64,000 nt of DNA, from contig NC_061513.1 in the NCBI RefSeq assembly GCF_022539505.1, forward strand, positions 348,235,696-348,299,695, given 5' to 3'. Shown here piece after piece: positions 1-10,889 of this stretch. The number at the start of each line of letters is the position of its first letter. Positions within the stretch are counted from its first letter, which is position 1. The notes beneath the pieces were generated by a model. It was not told where the DNA came from. It saw only the letters and a program-made list of their open reading frames with translations, and ran no database searches. The DNA is from Lolium rigidum (Eukaryota > Streptophyta > Magnoliopsida > Poales > Poaceae). The position numbers were made by a program, and so were the translations under genes.

Positions 1-2
1 TC

Positions 3-1493
3 CCACACCTGCCACCTGGTATCGAGTATATCCCACCAGGTCCTCTGCGTACGAAGCGCAGCTACGTGGTTGTTGGAGGAGAGCTGCCGCTGATCTGCGA
101 TGACTGGGCCATCGCTACCCTGGCACCAGAAGCAGCGGCGCATGAGTTCAATGCATCTATTGATTTGATCGAACACTTCCTTGAAGGAAGAGGATGGAGT
201 GTCAAGAGTTCTTCACGTTGCGGCCAAGGCGCAGCGCTCATTCAGTTCCACAGCGCAGCCGAGAGAGATGCTGCGATTGATTACAGCCCACATTTTCTTG
301 GTGAAACTGTGCTTCGTTTTCTGCCACAAAACAGAGGCATCAACCACCGCAATGCCGTCTTCACTCATGAGTGTTGGCTTATGATTTTGAACTTCCCTCT
401 GGAGTGCTGGGATGTGGAGACTATCATGCGTATCATTGCACCGTTTGGCAGATTTGTGGTATGGAATAAAGACTCGTCCAATAAGGCGAGAATTCTGGTG
501 AAGATACGCCCATACAACATTGACACGCTCCCTCTTAGCCTGGTTGTCATGCAGAATAGCAATGACCTTGGCAATGGTGATTCATGGACATGCCCTGTGA
601 CTATACTGACACGCAAGCTTCTTGGAGCACAGGGGGCGGATGAAGACCCTCTTCCCCCAGATGATCTGAGCCCGCATCCGATGCCTATCGGTTTTGATGC
701 TGTTTGGGCAGGGGGACAAGGCCATGGTGGACTAGGAGCTCAAGAAGCAAATGAGCCTGACAACCAGCAGCAGCAGCAAGGCATGCCTGCACCTGGTGCA
801 GATGAAAATCAACCCATTATTTTGGAGGACCTGCACGATATCAATCACCCTGCTACACCTCCATTACAGGATTACCAAGCACATAACACACCTGAAAATC
901 CACCAGATCCAGTTGTCACACTTCAGAACTTGCTTGCAGCTGTTACTGACAATGCTGGAGATCTTATCTCATGTTTGGGGGGCACGACCATTACTGGAGC
1001 TAGCTGTAAGATGGTTGAGACAACTGAAGATGAGGGTATTGTGAAGAAATATATCCTGCAATTTGATGCTGTAGAGATTATCAATTCTGTGGTTGCCCCT
1101 ACTGAGATCCGTCCTGTGCCAGATGCTGAATCTGCCAAAGCTGTTCAGAAAAATAAGAGGAAAAAGAAGGAACCAGTGGATGTTGGTCCTGTTCGTAGAA
1201 GCGTCAGAATTGCAAAAAACCTGGGTGGCTATAAAGACATTGAGAGTGCAAATGCTGCTGGGTACATTCCAGTATCTGAAGGTATTGGGACAGAATCTGA
1301 AAAATCAGAGGACATTCTGATCACCAACCTTGCCCCGCGCTTTGAAGCTGTAGCTCATGATGCTGATGCTCCACCACCACCTCATCTGCCGCTTGAGACT
1401 GTCAGAGCAATTGGTACTGGTCTCTGCAAGATGCCGCGTGAGGCGGTGTCGGATGAAGCTCTCCTTTTGGATAGTGACAATGATAATGTGTAA
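3..1493 (+). CDS. LINE ORF1 protein, DUF4283-like, 5' partial
   Basis: The frame is open back to the first bases of the window, so the GTG at 66 is not a real start and the N-terminus is missing. The first ~150 visible residues resemble the DUF4283 RNA-binding-like fold found in ORF1 of plant LINEs, with a segment reading ECWLMILNFPLECWD followed by IIAPFGRF. The middle is Pro/Gln-rich and low complexity, with a QQQQQ run near 765. The C-terminal third has a basic cluster (KNKRKKK) and RRSVRIAKN, typical of LINE-encoded or zinc-knuckle-less plant ORF1 proteins. I see no CCHC knuckle. The role in the family is binding LINE RNA to form the ribonucleoprotein. No internal stop is visible, so this frame is better preserved than ORF2 downstream. 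The family call is by pattern only. Confidence 0.72.
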   Translation, partial: PHLPPGIEYIPPGPLRTKRSYVVVGGELPLICDDWAIATLAPEAAAHEFNASIDLIEHFLEGRGWSVKSSSRCGQGAALIQFHSAAERDAAIDYSPHFLGETVLRFLPQNRGINHRNAVFTHECWLMILNFPLECWDVETIMRIIAPFGRFVVWNKDSSNKARILVKIRPYNIDTLPLSLVVMQNSNDLGNGDSWTCPVTILTRKLLGAQGADEDPLPPDDLSPHPMPIGFDAVWAGGQGHGGLGAQEANEPDNQQQQQGMPAPGADENQPIILEDLHDINHPATPPLQDYQAHNTPENPPDPVVTLQNLLAAVTDNAGDLISCLGGTTITGASCKMVETTEDEGIVKKYILQFDAVEIINSVVAPTEIRPVPDAESAKAVQKNKRKKKEPVDVGPVRRSVRIAKNLGGYKDIESANAAGYIPVSEGIGTESEKSEDILITNLAPRFEAVAHDADAPPPPHLPLETVRAIGTGLCKMPREAVSDEALLLDSDNDNV

Positions 1494-1873
1494 TCATCAT
1501 AGTATCAAGGTTGTAGGCAAGCCTGTTATTTGCCTAGTTATCCCTAGCAATCGTTTTGATAGGTTCAGTTTTCCTATGTTAGTCAGTATTGTCAGAGGTG
1601 TTCATGTCTCTGTTTCTCATCGATATAGTTATATGATTTTATCTTACTATTTCTTATCGATGCGATGTTTTATCTATACCAACAATTCACATGGTCATCA
1701 TATTTTTTGCCACACACATATGATCAGATGCATATTTTTAATCAACTACAGAGAGATAAACCATAAAGCAGAATACATCTCCTTATCTGACAGTTATCTG
1801 AACCCTGTTATCACTCTCTGGATCTACTCTTGTGCATTCACAGTGAGATCTTTTATATATCTTATTAGTTTTG

Positions 1874-4800
1874 ATGAATAGAAATTGGAGTATCTTGGAC
1901 TGGAATGTGAGAGGCATTAACTCCCAAACTAGATGGGATGATATTTATAGGAAAATTGATGAGAGTAATTGCAATATCATATGCCTTCAAGAAACAAAAA
2001 GAGAATTTTTTGATCAAGCATATCTCAGGAATTTTTTGTCCTAGGAGATTCAATCAATTTGCTTTTGTTCCATCTATTGGAAATTCTGGTGGTCTTATTA
2101 TCATATGGAATGGCTCTCAGTTCAATGGGCAAATGCTTCACTATCATCATTTTGAAATTACTGTGGAATTAACTTGCAACATTAGCAATGAGAAATGGGT
2201 TGTTACAAATATTTATGGGCCAACATCTGCTGATGGAAGAACCTTATTTACTAATTGGCTGCTCTCTATGAGTCGAGATGAGTATAATCTTTGGATGATT
2301 TTGGGAGACTTCAATCTCATAAGATGCCCTGAGAACAGAAACAGAGCAGGGGGTGATAATAACAATATGTTGCTTTTTAATAGCATTATCCAACATCTGG
2401 ACTTGGAAGAAATACCTTTGAAGGGAAGAGCTTACTCCTGGAGCAATGTGCAACAAGATCCATTGCTAGAAAAGTTGGATTGGATTTTTACATCTTCTGA
2501 ATGGACTACCATCTACCCTGACACTATGGCTACACCATTATCCAGATTATCTTCTGATCATATCCCTATACAAGTGAAAATCGGCAGTTCTATCCCAAAG
2601 GCTAATATATTTCGTTTTGAAGATTTCTGGATTGATCAAGAGGGCTTCTCTGATATAGTAACAGGTAATTGGTATAACAAAGGTGTATACAGAAACCCTG
2701 CACAGGATATTGCAGCTAGATTCAAGAATCTTAGACATGCACTTAAGAATTGGAGCAAAACTGTCTCTCAGCTAAGCAAAGTGATAAATCATTGCTGCTA
2801 TGTTACTGCTCTTTTAGATGGTTTGGAAGACCAGAGACCACTGTCTGTTATTGAGAGAAATTTCAGAAAGGCACTTAGGAAACATACACTGAACCTTTTG
2901 GAAGCAAAGAGGAAATATTGGAGGAAGAGAGCAAATATAAAATGGGCCAAGCTTGGTGATGAGAACACTAAATTTTTTCATGCTATTGCCACTAGAAATT
3001 ATAGGCATAATTATATTGCAAGTTTGAAAGCAGAGGATGGAAGGACTGTATCTGACCATCAGCAAAAGGCAGCAATTCTCTGGCAAGCATATAAAGATAG
3101 ATTGGGCACATCTGAGCAGATAAATATGCTTTTTGATCTTACTGAACAAATGACAAATAATGATCTTTTGGAACTAGAGGTGCCATTCACACATCAGGAG
3201 ATAGATGATATTATTAAATATATGCCAAATGACAAGTCACCGGGGCCAGATGGCTTTAATGGGCAATTCATGAAGAAATGCTGGGATACTGTTAAATATC
3301 AGTTCTACCATTTATGCTCTGCTTTCCATGAAGGAAATCTTGATCTGCAGAGTATCAATACTGCTTTCATCACATTGATTCCAAAGATTGCTTGCCCTGA
3401 AACTGCTGCTGATTTTAGGCCAATTTCACTGGTGAGTATGGCTCTAAAAATTATTACTAAGTTGCTAGCAAATAGACTTCAGAAAGTGATTATCCCACTC
3501 ATACACAAAAATCAGTATGGGTTCATAAAAAACAGGAATATACAGGACTGTCTTGCATGGGCATTTGAGTATCTTGACTTGTGTCATAAATCTAAGAAGG
3601 AGATTGTAATCCTCAAGATTGATTTTGAAAAGGCATTCGATAAGGTGGAATATAATACTATCATGTATATGCTTAAGCATTTGGGCTTTGGGGAAAAGTT
3701 CATTGGTTGGATAAAGCAGATTTTGGAAAGTGCTTCTACTTCCATTATACTGAATGGAGTACCTGGTAAGATTATCAAATGCAAAAGAGGGGTACGACAA
3801 GGGGACCCATTGTCACCCATCTTGTTTGTCCTGGCAGCAGAATTACTTCAAATCGTTATTAATATGGCATGGGAGGAAGGAGAATTTGATCTACCTATTG
3901 ACAGGTCATATGAACAGAAATATCCAGTACTACAATATGCAGATGACACAATAATAGTTTTCCCTGCTATTCCTGACCAGTTACTCAGATTAAAGTCCAT
4001 TTTGGAAAAATTCTCTAGCTCTACTGGTCTTCGAATTAATTACCATAAAACATCTATGGTGCCAATCAACATTTCTTATGATAGATGCAAAGAATTAGCA
4101 GATATTCTTCATTGCAAAGCAGAGTCTATGCCTTTCACCTACCTTGGTTTGCCAATGGGAACTACTAGGCCAAAGATTGAAGATCTCATTTACATTGCTC
4201 ACAGAGTAGATAAAAGACTGGCTGGTATTGCTAACCTTCTGTCATATTCCAGTAAACTTACAGTTATTAAATCAACTATATCAGCCATGCCAATTTTTGC
4301 TATGTGTACTTTGCTAGTACAAGTCACCATTCTGGACCACATAGAAAAATCTTGTAGAGTTTTTCTTTGGAATGACAAGAATATACAGAAACATGGAAAA
4401 TGCCTGGCAAAATGGGATAATGTCTGTCTGCCAAAGAAAAAGGGAGGCCTTGGTGTTCTTAACTTAAGGGTGCAGAATCAGGCTCTGATTATCAAATTTC
4501 TATATAAATTTTTCAACAGACATGATACACCCTGGGTACAGCTTATCTGGGAAGCACATTATTCAGATGGGAAGATTCCTCAGGACAAGGTTACTAAAGG
4601 ATCTTTTTGGTGGAGAGACTGCACTTCCTTTATTGAAATCTTTAAGAAGTTGGCCAAATGTAAAATTAAATCTGGAAATACTACTTTACTATGGAATGAT
4701 ATATGGAAGGAAGAATCGATGAGATCCTATTATCCACAGCTACATTATTTTGCCAAAAATAAAGATATTACAGTCAGAAATGCAGTGCAGCAAAGTACAG

Positions 4801-5353
4801 AAGATTTATATGAATTATTTCATTTGCCATTATCTACTATTGCTATGCAACAATGCAACAGTATGAATGAAAGTTTGGCTGAACTGAATGGCAGAGAGGG
4901 TAATGATACATGGGGATTTGAGTGGGGTGATCACTATTCTACAAAAAAGATATATGAAGCAATTCTGGAACCACCTGATGCTGCAGCACCTTTCAAATGG
5001 ATCTGGAAATCATGCTGCTTATCTAAGCATAAATTTTTCTTTTGGCTTCTTTTGCTGGATAGACTTAACACGAAAGATTTAATGGCAAGAAAGAATTTTT
5101 TTGTTGAAAGTTCTGAATGTGTAAAGAATCCTTTTCACTTATTATGCATAGGGCACAACAGAATTTACTTCAAGGAAGCGATGATTGTTGGTTGCTGGAG
5201 CATCTGGAACCACAGAAATAAGATTATTTTTGACTCTCCGAATATCAGCCAGGATAGGTGTTTACCATGTTTAAAGAATCCTTTTCACTTATTATGCATA
5301 GGGCTAAGCCTAGTCTTAAGGAGGGTATGCAACAATGGCTAGATACTTTGTGA
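1874..5353 (+). pseudogene. LINE ORF2: endonuclease, reverse transcriptase, zf-RVT; frameshifted
   Basis: The natural start is ATG 1874, where the endonuclease begins (LDWNVRGINS, then CLQETK). This frame ends at a TAG just after a six-T run at 2032-2037, and the rest continues in the next frame to 5342, so one T appears to have been gained. Endonuclease motifs GDFN (about 2304) and SDHIPI (about 2548) are present. Reverse transcriptase motifs are FITLIPK, DFRPISLVS, IDFEKAFDK (about 3616), GVRQGDPLSP (about 3789) and YADD at 3936-3947. The C-terminal zf-RVT region is rearranged: a 33-bp segment occurs twice (5122-5154 and 5272-5304), and the ancestral frame resumes before a TGA at 5351-5353. 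In an intact element this protein nicks the target and primes reverse transcription there. Confidence 0.93.
5122..5304 (+). repeat. 33-bp direct repeat, templated filler at a deletion scar
   Basis: The 33 bases at 5122-5154 recur exactly at 5272-5304, offset by 150 bp. The downstream copy sits in the normal ORF2 C-terminal context; the upstream copy lies where the zinc-binding region should be. The first copy is therefore most likely filler copied during repair of an internal deletion. Confidence 0.75.
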
Positions 5354-5463
5354 ACACCACTTGGTGCTTTGTTGTAACATATGTACTCTGCCATCTTGGC
5401 ATATATAAATGAAAAATGAAGCAGTAGGGGTCTTCCCTACTGTATATGCTTCAAAAAAAAGAT

Positions 5464-6325
5464 ATACATGATTTGTCTGGTTTGGATAGATCTAGACCTT
5501 GTTTATCAACTTGAATGCTTACGATATGACACAAGAAGACTACGTGCTTTTGTTTTTCATTTTTCTGTTTTTTTTTAATTTGTGCCCATTTGTATCTGGG
5601 ACAAATCCTAGGTTTGACAATGATTTAAACAAGTTTAAAATATGAAAATGAAAAGGTAAGCATGGATCATTCTTAGTCACTCTAAAATGAAGCTTTTGTG
5701 AGGTTTTTGAATTTCCATGTTTGAAACCCAAAACCACTTCTCTTCATGCTTGACTTCATAAGACAGAGTTTAGGGGTTAGGGGTATAGATACATGATTTG
5801 TCTGGTTTGATTATGTATAGACCTTGTTTATCAACTTGAATGCTTACTATATGACATAAGAAAACTATGTGCCTTGGTTTTTCATTTTTCTGATTTTTTT
5901 AAATTTTGATGCCCATTTGAATCTTGGTCAAATCCTAGGATTGACCAAGATTTAAAGAAGTTTAAAACATGAAAATGAAAAGGGAAGCATGTATCCTTCT
6001 TAGTCACTCTAAAATGAAGTTTTTGGGAGGTTTTTGAAATTTCCATGTTTGAAACCCAAAACCACTTCTCTTCATGCTTGACTTCATAAGACATAGTTTA
6101 GGGGTTAGAGGGTAGATACATGATTTGTATGGTTTGAATATGTCTAGACCTTGTTTATCAACTGTAATGATTACTATATGACATAACAATACTATGTGCT
6201 TTGGTTTTTCATTTTTCTATTTTTTTTTTGAATTTTCTGCCCATTTGAATCTTGGTACGTCAAATCCTAGGTTTGACCAAGATTTAGACAAGTTTAACAC
6301 GTGAAAACGAATAAGTAAGCCTGAT
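5464..6325. repeat. Tandem array, ~326-bp unit, about 2.6 copies
   Basis: Units begin with ATACATGATTTGT at 5464, 5789 and 6116 (spacings 325 and 327). The third copy is truncated near 6325. Each unit carries a poly-T tract, a CCCATTTGAATCTTGG-like block and GTTTAGGGGTTAG. No coding potential; short open frames in it repeat once per unit and are not genes. Confidence 0.88.
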
Positions 6326-6484
6326 AATCCCATTTGTTGACTCATTTAACTAGTTAATCCCATTTGCTGACTCTCTGTTGACCATCCACTTGAGGTAAAA
6401 CTGAGTATATTGCACTAGCCAGTATTAGTACTCAAGGGGAAAACTGAGCACACAAAAAATGCTAAATTTCCAGGGTTAGACTCG

Positions 6485-6650
6485 AGTATGCGTGTTGCGG
6501 TGCAGAAGTGGAAGACGTGCAGTTGTTGACGCGTAGACGCGGGTCGCGGTGCAGAAGTCGAAGACGTGCAATCGTGGACGCGTGTCGCGTTGCTTGCCCA
6601 AGACGTGCAGACGTTCAATGGTGGACGCGTAGGACGCGGGTTGCATTAAC
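6485..6650. repeat. CpG-rich minisatellite, three diverged copies
   Basis: A motif reading roughly GAAGACGTGCA followed by GGACGCG is repeated three times, each copy rich in CpG (GACGCG, GTCGCG). It lies directly upstream of the TATA box of the broken host gene and could be promoter-proximal. Unit boundaries are approximate. Confidence 0.6.
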
Positions 6651-6661
6651 CACCCCTCGCC

Positions 6662-6669
6662 TTTATAGA
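6662..6669 (+). promoter_or_regulatory. Probable TATA box of the interrupted host gene
   Basis: TTTATAGA lies 108 bp upstream of the ATG at 6777, followed by a pyrimidine-rich, CT-repeat leader (TCTCTGTCACTCTCACT) typical of grass 5' UTRs. Confidence 0.5.
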
Positions 6670-6932
6670 CGCCTCCTCGCACTATCTCTGTCACTCTCAC
6701 TAGCTCATGCAACGCCTCCTCTCACGTCCCATCATCTTCTCCGAAGCAAAAAACCCTCTCCCTCTCTGCCGGCGAGATGGCCAAGGAGAATGCGAATCCC
6801 ATCGTCCATGACGCCGTCGGCTCCAAGCGCGACGCCTCCCTCTTCGACGCCGTCCCCTCAATGGCCGTCGCCGCCGCCGGTGGCGGTCGGATCCCGCCGG
6901 GATGGGACCCCTATGAGGAGGTGCCGTACATC

Positions 6933-8104
6933 TGTTATCACCAGAATTTGACCAAGTCAGAGGTGGGCCACGATCAAGATGGACGTGAAGAATATATATA
7001 TATAGAAGTAATACGTGAATCGGCCTTTTATACCAAGTTGGGCTTAATTGCCCGTGTATCTGTAACATATTAGATCGCATCTTAGTTTAGAAGTTAGAGT
7101 TTATCTCGTGCACGGTTTAGTGCACGCCCACATTAGAAAGTCCCCTGGACTATAAATATGTACCTAGGGTTTATGGAATAAACAACAACCAACGTTCAAC
7201 CACAAACAAATCTCGGCGCATCGCCAACTCCTTCGTCTCGAGGGTTTCTACCGGTAAGCATCATGCTGCCTAGATCGCATCTTGCGATCTAGGCAGCACA
7301 AGCCTGCCCACGTTGTTCATGCGTTGCTCGTACCGAAGCCTTTTTGATGGCGAGCAACGTAGTTATCTTAGACATGTTAGGGTTAGCATTGTTCTTCATG
7401 TTACATGCTTTCGTAGTGCAACCCTTGCATGTCTAGCCGCCCTTACGCCTATCCTAGGCGTAGGGGCGGCACCCCGCTTGATCATAGTTTAGTAGATCTG
7501 ATCCGTTACGATTGCTCCTTGTTCTACAAGGATTAGTTTAATATCCGCAATAGTTAGGCCTTACAAAGGGGAGGATCCAGCGGCGTGTAGGGTGACGTTT
7601 GCTAGCCCTAGAAAGGATGTTCCGGGGATCAACCTCGTGTTGGTTTTTAGGCCCTGTCTAGGATCGGCTTACGATCACCGTGCGCGAGCGCGAGGCCCAA
7701 CTCGGAGTAGGATGATCCGATTATGCGGTGAAAACCCTAAATCGTCGTAGATCTCATCAGCTTTACCTTGATCAAGCAGGACCACCATATATTCGGACAC
7801 CCCGTCTGAATCATGGGTGGATCGGCTCTTTGAGCCGATTCACAGGAAAACCTGAGAGCCGATCGAGGCTCGTATTTAACGTTTACGTGTGTGCCCTGCA
7901 GGAAACTAAGCGAGGCATCATCCACACCTTCCTGACCAGGTATAGGTCAGGTGGCACGCCCTTGTGATAAACATCGGTGCGTGCGACCGGGGAGGCTTTG
8001 CGGGCCGTCGCTCAGAGGGACTGGGGCCAGCCGCAGCCCTAGTTGTTCCCGGCTCTACCGTGTTGCCCGTCTCTGCCCGCCAGGGGGTTTCTGACGTCAA
8101 CACA
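6933..8104 (+). repeat. E1 5' LTR
   Basis: Begins TGTTATCACC and ends near ACGTCAACACA. U3 holds a TATA box TATAAATA (7151-7158), followed by AATAAA (7177-7182). Downstream are two strong hairpins, a 16-bp perfect stem (7264-7298) and a 16-bp stem with one G-T pair (7436-7470), next to a donor-like CGGTAAGC (about 7251). Confidence 0.88.
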
Positions 8105-8107
8105 TTC

Positions 8108-8125
8108 TGGCACGCCCGGTGGGAC
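8108..8125 (+). other. E1 primer binding site (probable)
   Basis: TGGCACGCCCGGTGGGAC starts with the TGG expected to pair with a tRNA CCA end and lies three bases after the LTR. I cannot name the tRNA with certainty. Confidence 0.6.
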
Positions 8126-8163
8126 GGTCGACGACATCCACGACATCGCCATCTACATCCAAG

Positions 8164-10889
8164 ATGGCGGAAGATACTCCGGTCACATACGCGGATCTGC
8201 CTGATGAGCTCAAGAAGAAGCATGACGAGATCAAGGCAACCCTCGAAGCCGAACTCATCGGCTCCTTCCACCGAACCCGCTCCCATGGCGTCAGGTCGAA
8301 GGGTTTCACGCCTGAAGGCGCGCTCGATGGAGTGGACCTGTCCGCCCCGTCAGAAGAACGCACCAGGTCGCTGCGGCAGGAGATCAACTACATGGTGGCT
8401 CATTCGCTGCACCGCCACTCGAGAGCTCGGTGAACACCTTGGAGCGTGTCGCTCTGCGCGTCGTCCGAGAAATCATGAGTCACCGGTACTCCCCGTCGGG
8501 ACCGGCTCTGGGGACTTTCAAAGGAGAGATGCCGCTCCATCCCCAGCCGTTCGCATGGGCAGCACCGGAACTGCCGAATTCATCGGCATACGTCGTCTAC
8601 AAGGTTGGTGGTGATCCTAGTGACTACCAATTCCTACCCGAGCCACCTAAGGAGATCCCGCACGGATACACGTGCGCATACATACCGGACTGCAACGCCT
8701 GGGCACTCTCGAACCAGGCTGCAATATCAGCGGCCTCTGGAACGGCAGGAGGAACGTCAGGAGCCGATCCTGAGAAGCAATCGTGGCTGGCTAAGTACGC
8801 CACCCCGACGAACCTCCAAAGCCCAGCTCCTGCAGTTGGCTTAGAACCGGAAAAGCAAGCATGGCTGGTTAAGTATGCCACCCCGGCGAATCTTCAGGGT
8901 TCGACACCTTCAGCCATCACAGCGGATCAGATCTCGTGCAATTCTGAAAGATCAGTTCGGTATGATGCCGAAGAGGAAGGCGTTCGGCTACACCAAGCCG
9001 TACCCCAACAGCTACGAACTGATCCCGCTGCCACCCAAATATCGGCTCCCGGACTTCACAAAGTTTAGTGGATCAGATGGGTCCAGCTCCATCGAGCATG
9101 TGAGCCGATATTTGGCATAGCTGGGCACGATCTCAGCGTCAGATGAGTTGCGCGTGAGGTTCTTCTCACAGTCCCTCACAGGATCGGCTTTCGGGTGGTA
9201 CACATCGCTGCCACCGAACTCCATCCAAACTTGGAAGCGAGTTGGAAGAACGAGTTCCATGAGCAGTATCACTCAGAGGCTTCCGATGTGGGTTTTGCCG
9301 ATCTAGCGCAAGTACGACAGAAGCGCGGGGAGACAGTGGCGGAATACGTCCAGCGCTTCAGGACCATTAGGAACCGATGCTTTTCGGCTCGTATAAGTGA
9401 AAAAGAAGCAGTCGAGTTGGCGGTGGTGGGTCTCTCATCATCAATCAAGGACGTGGCCTCCCAAGCGAGACTACCCTTCGTTAGCGCACATGGTGCGAAG
9501 GCCGACAAGCATATGAACAGCCGCCACCCAGATGTGTACCAGGACAAATTCAAGCGGGTGGTGACTGTGGTTGAGGCAAACGAAGATGAAGGTGCCATGG
9601 GAGATCAGGAGGTAGCAGTGGCTGAATGGACTCGAGCGACGGGCCCCGTGACCTGCAAATGGGTGAAGCCACAAGGCCCTCCAAAAGGGTTCGACTTCGA
9701 CGTGACTAAGACGGAGCAGATTTTTGACCTCTTACTCGCGGAGAAGCATATAAAGGTACCCGAAGGCCACAAGTTCCCCACGGTGCAAGAGCTGAACGGA
9801 AGGCCATACTGCAAATGGCATAACACGTTCTCCCACACCACCAACGACTGCAGGGTGTGGCGGCAGCAGATCCAAATGGCGATAGAAAACGGACGGTTGA
9901 TTTTCAACCAGTACGCCATGAAGGTCGATACCCAGCCCTTCCCCGCCGTGAACATGGTGGAGTATGCTTGCCATGCAGGGTGCCAGCTGGGTTTCCTGTG
10001 CAATGTCAACATGGTAGATCTTGGACACCACGCTGGCAAGGATGGAGATGGGGGCAGCTGCTCTCATAATAAAGAAACAGAGGAAGCCGCTCCACGCGAT
10101 CGGCTCCGCCAAGACGGCAAGCGCTACGTCACAGAGGGAGAAGTGAAGAACTTGAGATATCAGCAACCTCTCTCTGATCACCTCCTCAACAAATATGTGA
10201 GTCAATACGACCAACGCCGACGGTCCAGCGATGACGATGAAAGAGATCGTCTGGCTAGAGAAGCCAGAATACATCGTCGGCAGAATCGCGATGAGGAGGA
10301 GCACGAGCGTTGTGCCAAGGGAAAGGCAAGGGAGCAAGACGACGAGGACAGGCACTGGGATTGTCCTTTCTTCAGGCACTGCTGGGATTCAGGAATGAGC
10401 CGATTGCCGACAATCGGCAATTGCCCAGAATGCAACCGGAAGAAGAAGGAGGCAGCCAGCGTGTCCGTGTTCGAGCGCTTAGGACCTCTCCCGCCACGTA
10501 GCAAACGAGCTGAGTCCCCTCGGTTGGAAGATCTCGAAGATTCAGAAGACGAGAGAGAAGAAGAAGACAGGTACCACCGGCCTAGGTGGTGCCCTGACGG
10601 ACTCAGCCGTTCGCAGAAACGCAGGGTTCAACGATTGCGCGGCCTGGAAGAAGCCGAGAGGTTATACTTGCATACATTAAGGAAAGCAAGGCCTGATCTG
10701 GCTGCAAAGGTTCACCGAACCCTGGATGAAGAGGGTCGTCCACGGAAAATGGAGTGGCGCCCCAAACAAAGGAAAGCCATGATGAAACATCGGCTGGCAC
10801 AAACATGGTACTCGTTCTTCCAACGAAGCTCAGTGCTCCACGGTTACACGATATATCCAAGGTGGACGACAGCAAGCGCACCAACATGA
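8164..10889 (+). pseudogene. E1 gag polyprotein, frameshifted
   Basis: Starts MAEDTPVTYADLPDELKKK at 8164. The coding sense jumps frame at about 8430, 8930 and 9230, and a TAG at 9118-9120 interrupts it (probably a former CAG). The retrotransposon gag core is visible as FFSQSLTGSAFGWYTSLPP (about 9160), then EYVQRFRTIRNRCF in the last frame. The C-terminal half is charged: a YCKWHNTFSHTTNDCRVW motif (about 9810) resembling a gypsy gag zinc-binding segment, then runs of DDDE/RRR. A tandem segment (EKQSWLAKYATPTNLQ, EKQAWLVKYATPANLQ) near 8770-8900 is an internal duplication. The last frame, 9195-10889, is 564 residues and intact. In the family, Gag forms the virus-like particle around element RNA. 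No pol follows. Confidence 0.85.

Larger units (their letters stand above)
1..5460 (+). mobile_element. L1-type LINE (non-LTR retrotransposon), 5' end outside window
   Basis: Two consecutive reading frames in the order expected for a plant L1: an ORF1 nucleic-acid-binding-type protein, a spacer at 1494-1873, then an endonuclease/reverse transcriptase ORF2. A short 3' UTR ends in an A8 tail at 5453-5460, directly before an unrelated tandem array. The 5' UTR and the start of ORF1 lie outside the window, so the target duplication cannot be checked. The copy is dead: ORF2 has at least two frameshifts and a rearranged 3' end. Confidence 0.93.

Noticed and set aside
5770..5787. TTTAGGGGTTAGGGG resembling plant telomere repeat
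   Set aside because: Only about two imperfect units, repeated because it is part of the 326-bp array. Not an interstitial telomere.
8605..9120. Extra plus-strand frames in the E1 gag N-terminal half
   Set aside because: They are alternate frames of a frameshifted gag; only the segments matching Gag motifs were kept.
9732..10379. 215-codon minus-strand frame opposite the E1 gag
   Set aside because: It lies wholly inside the intact gag frame and follows from its codon bias. No promoter or motif.
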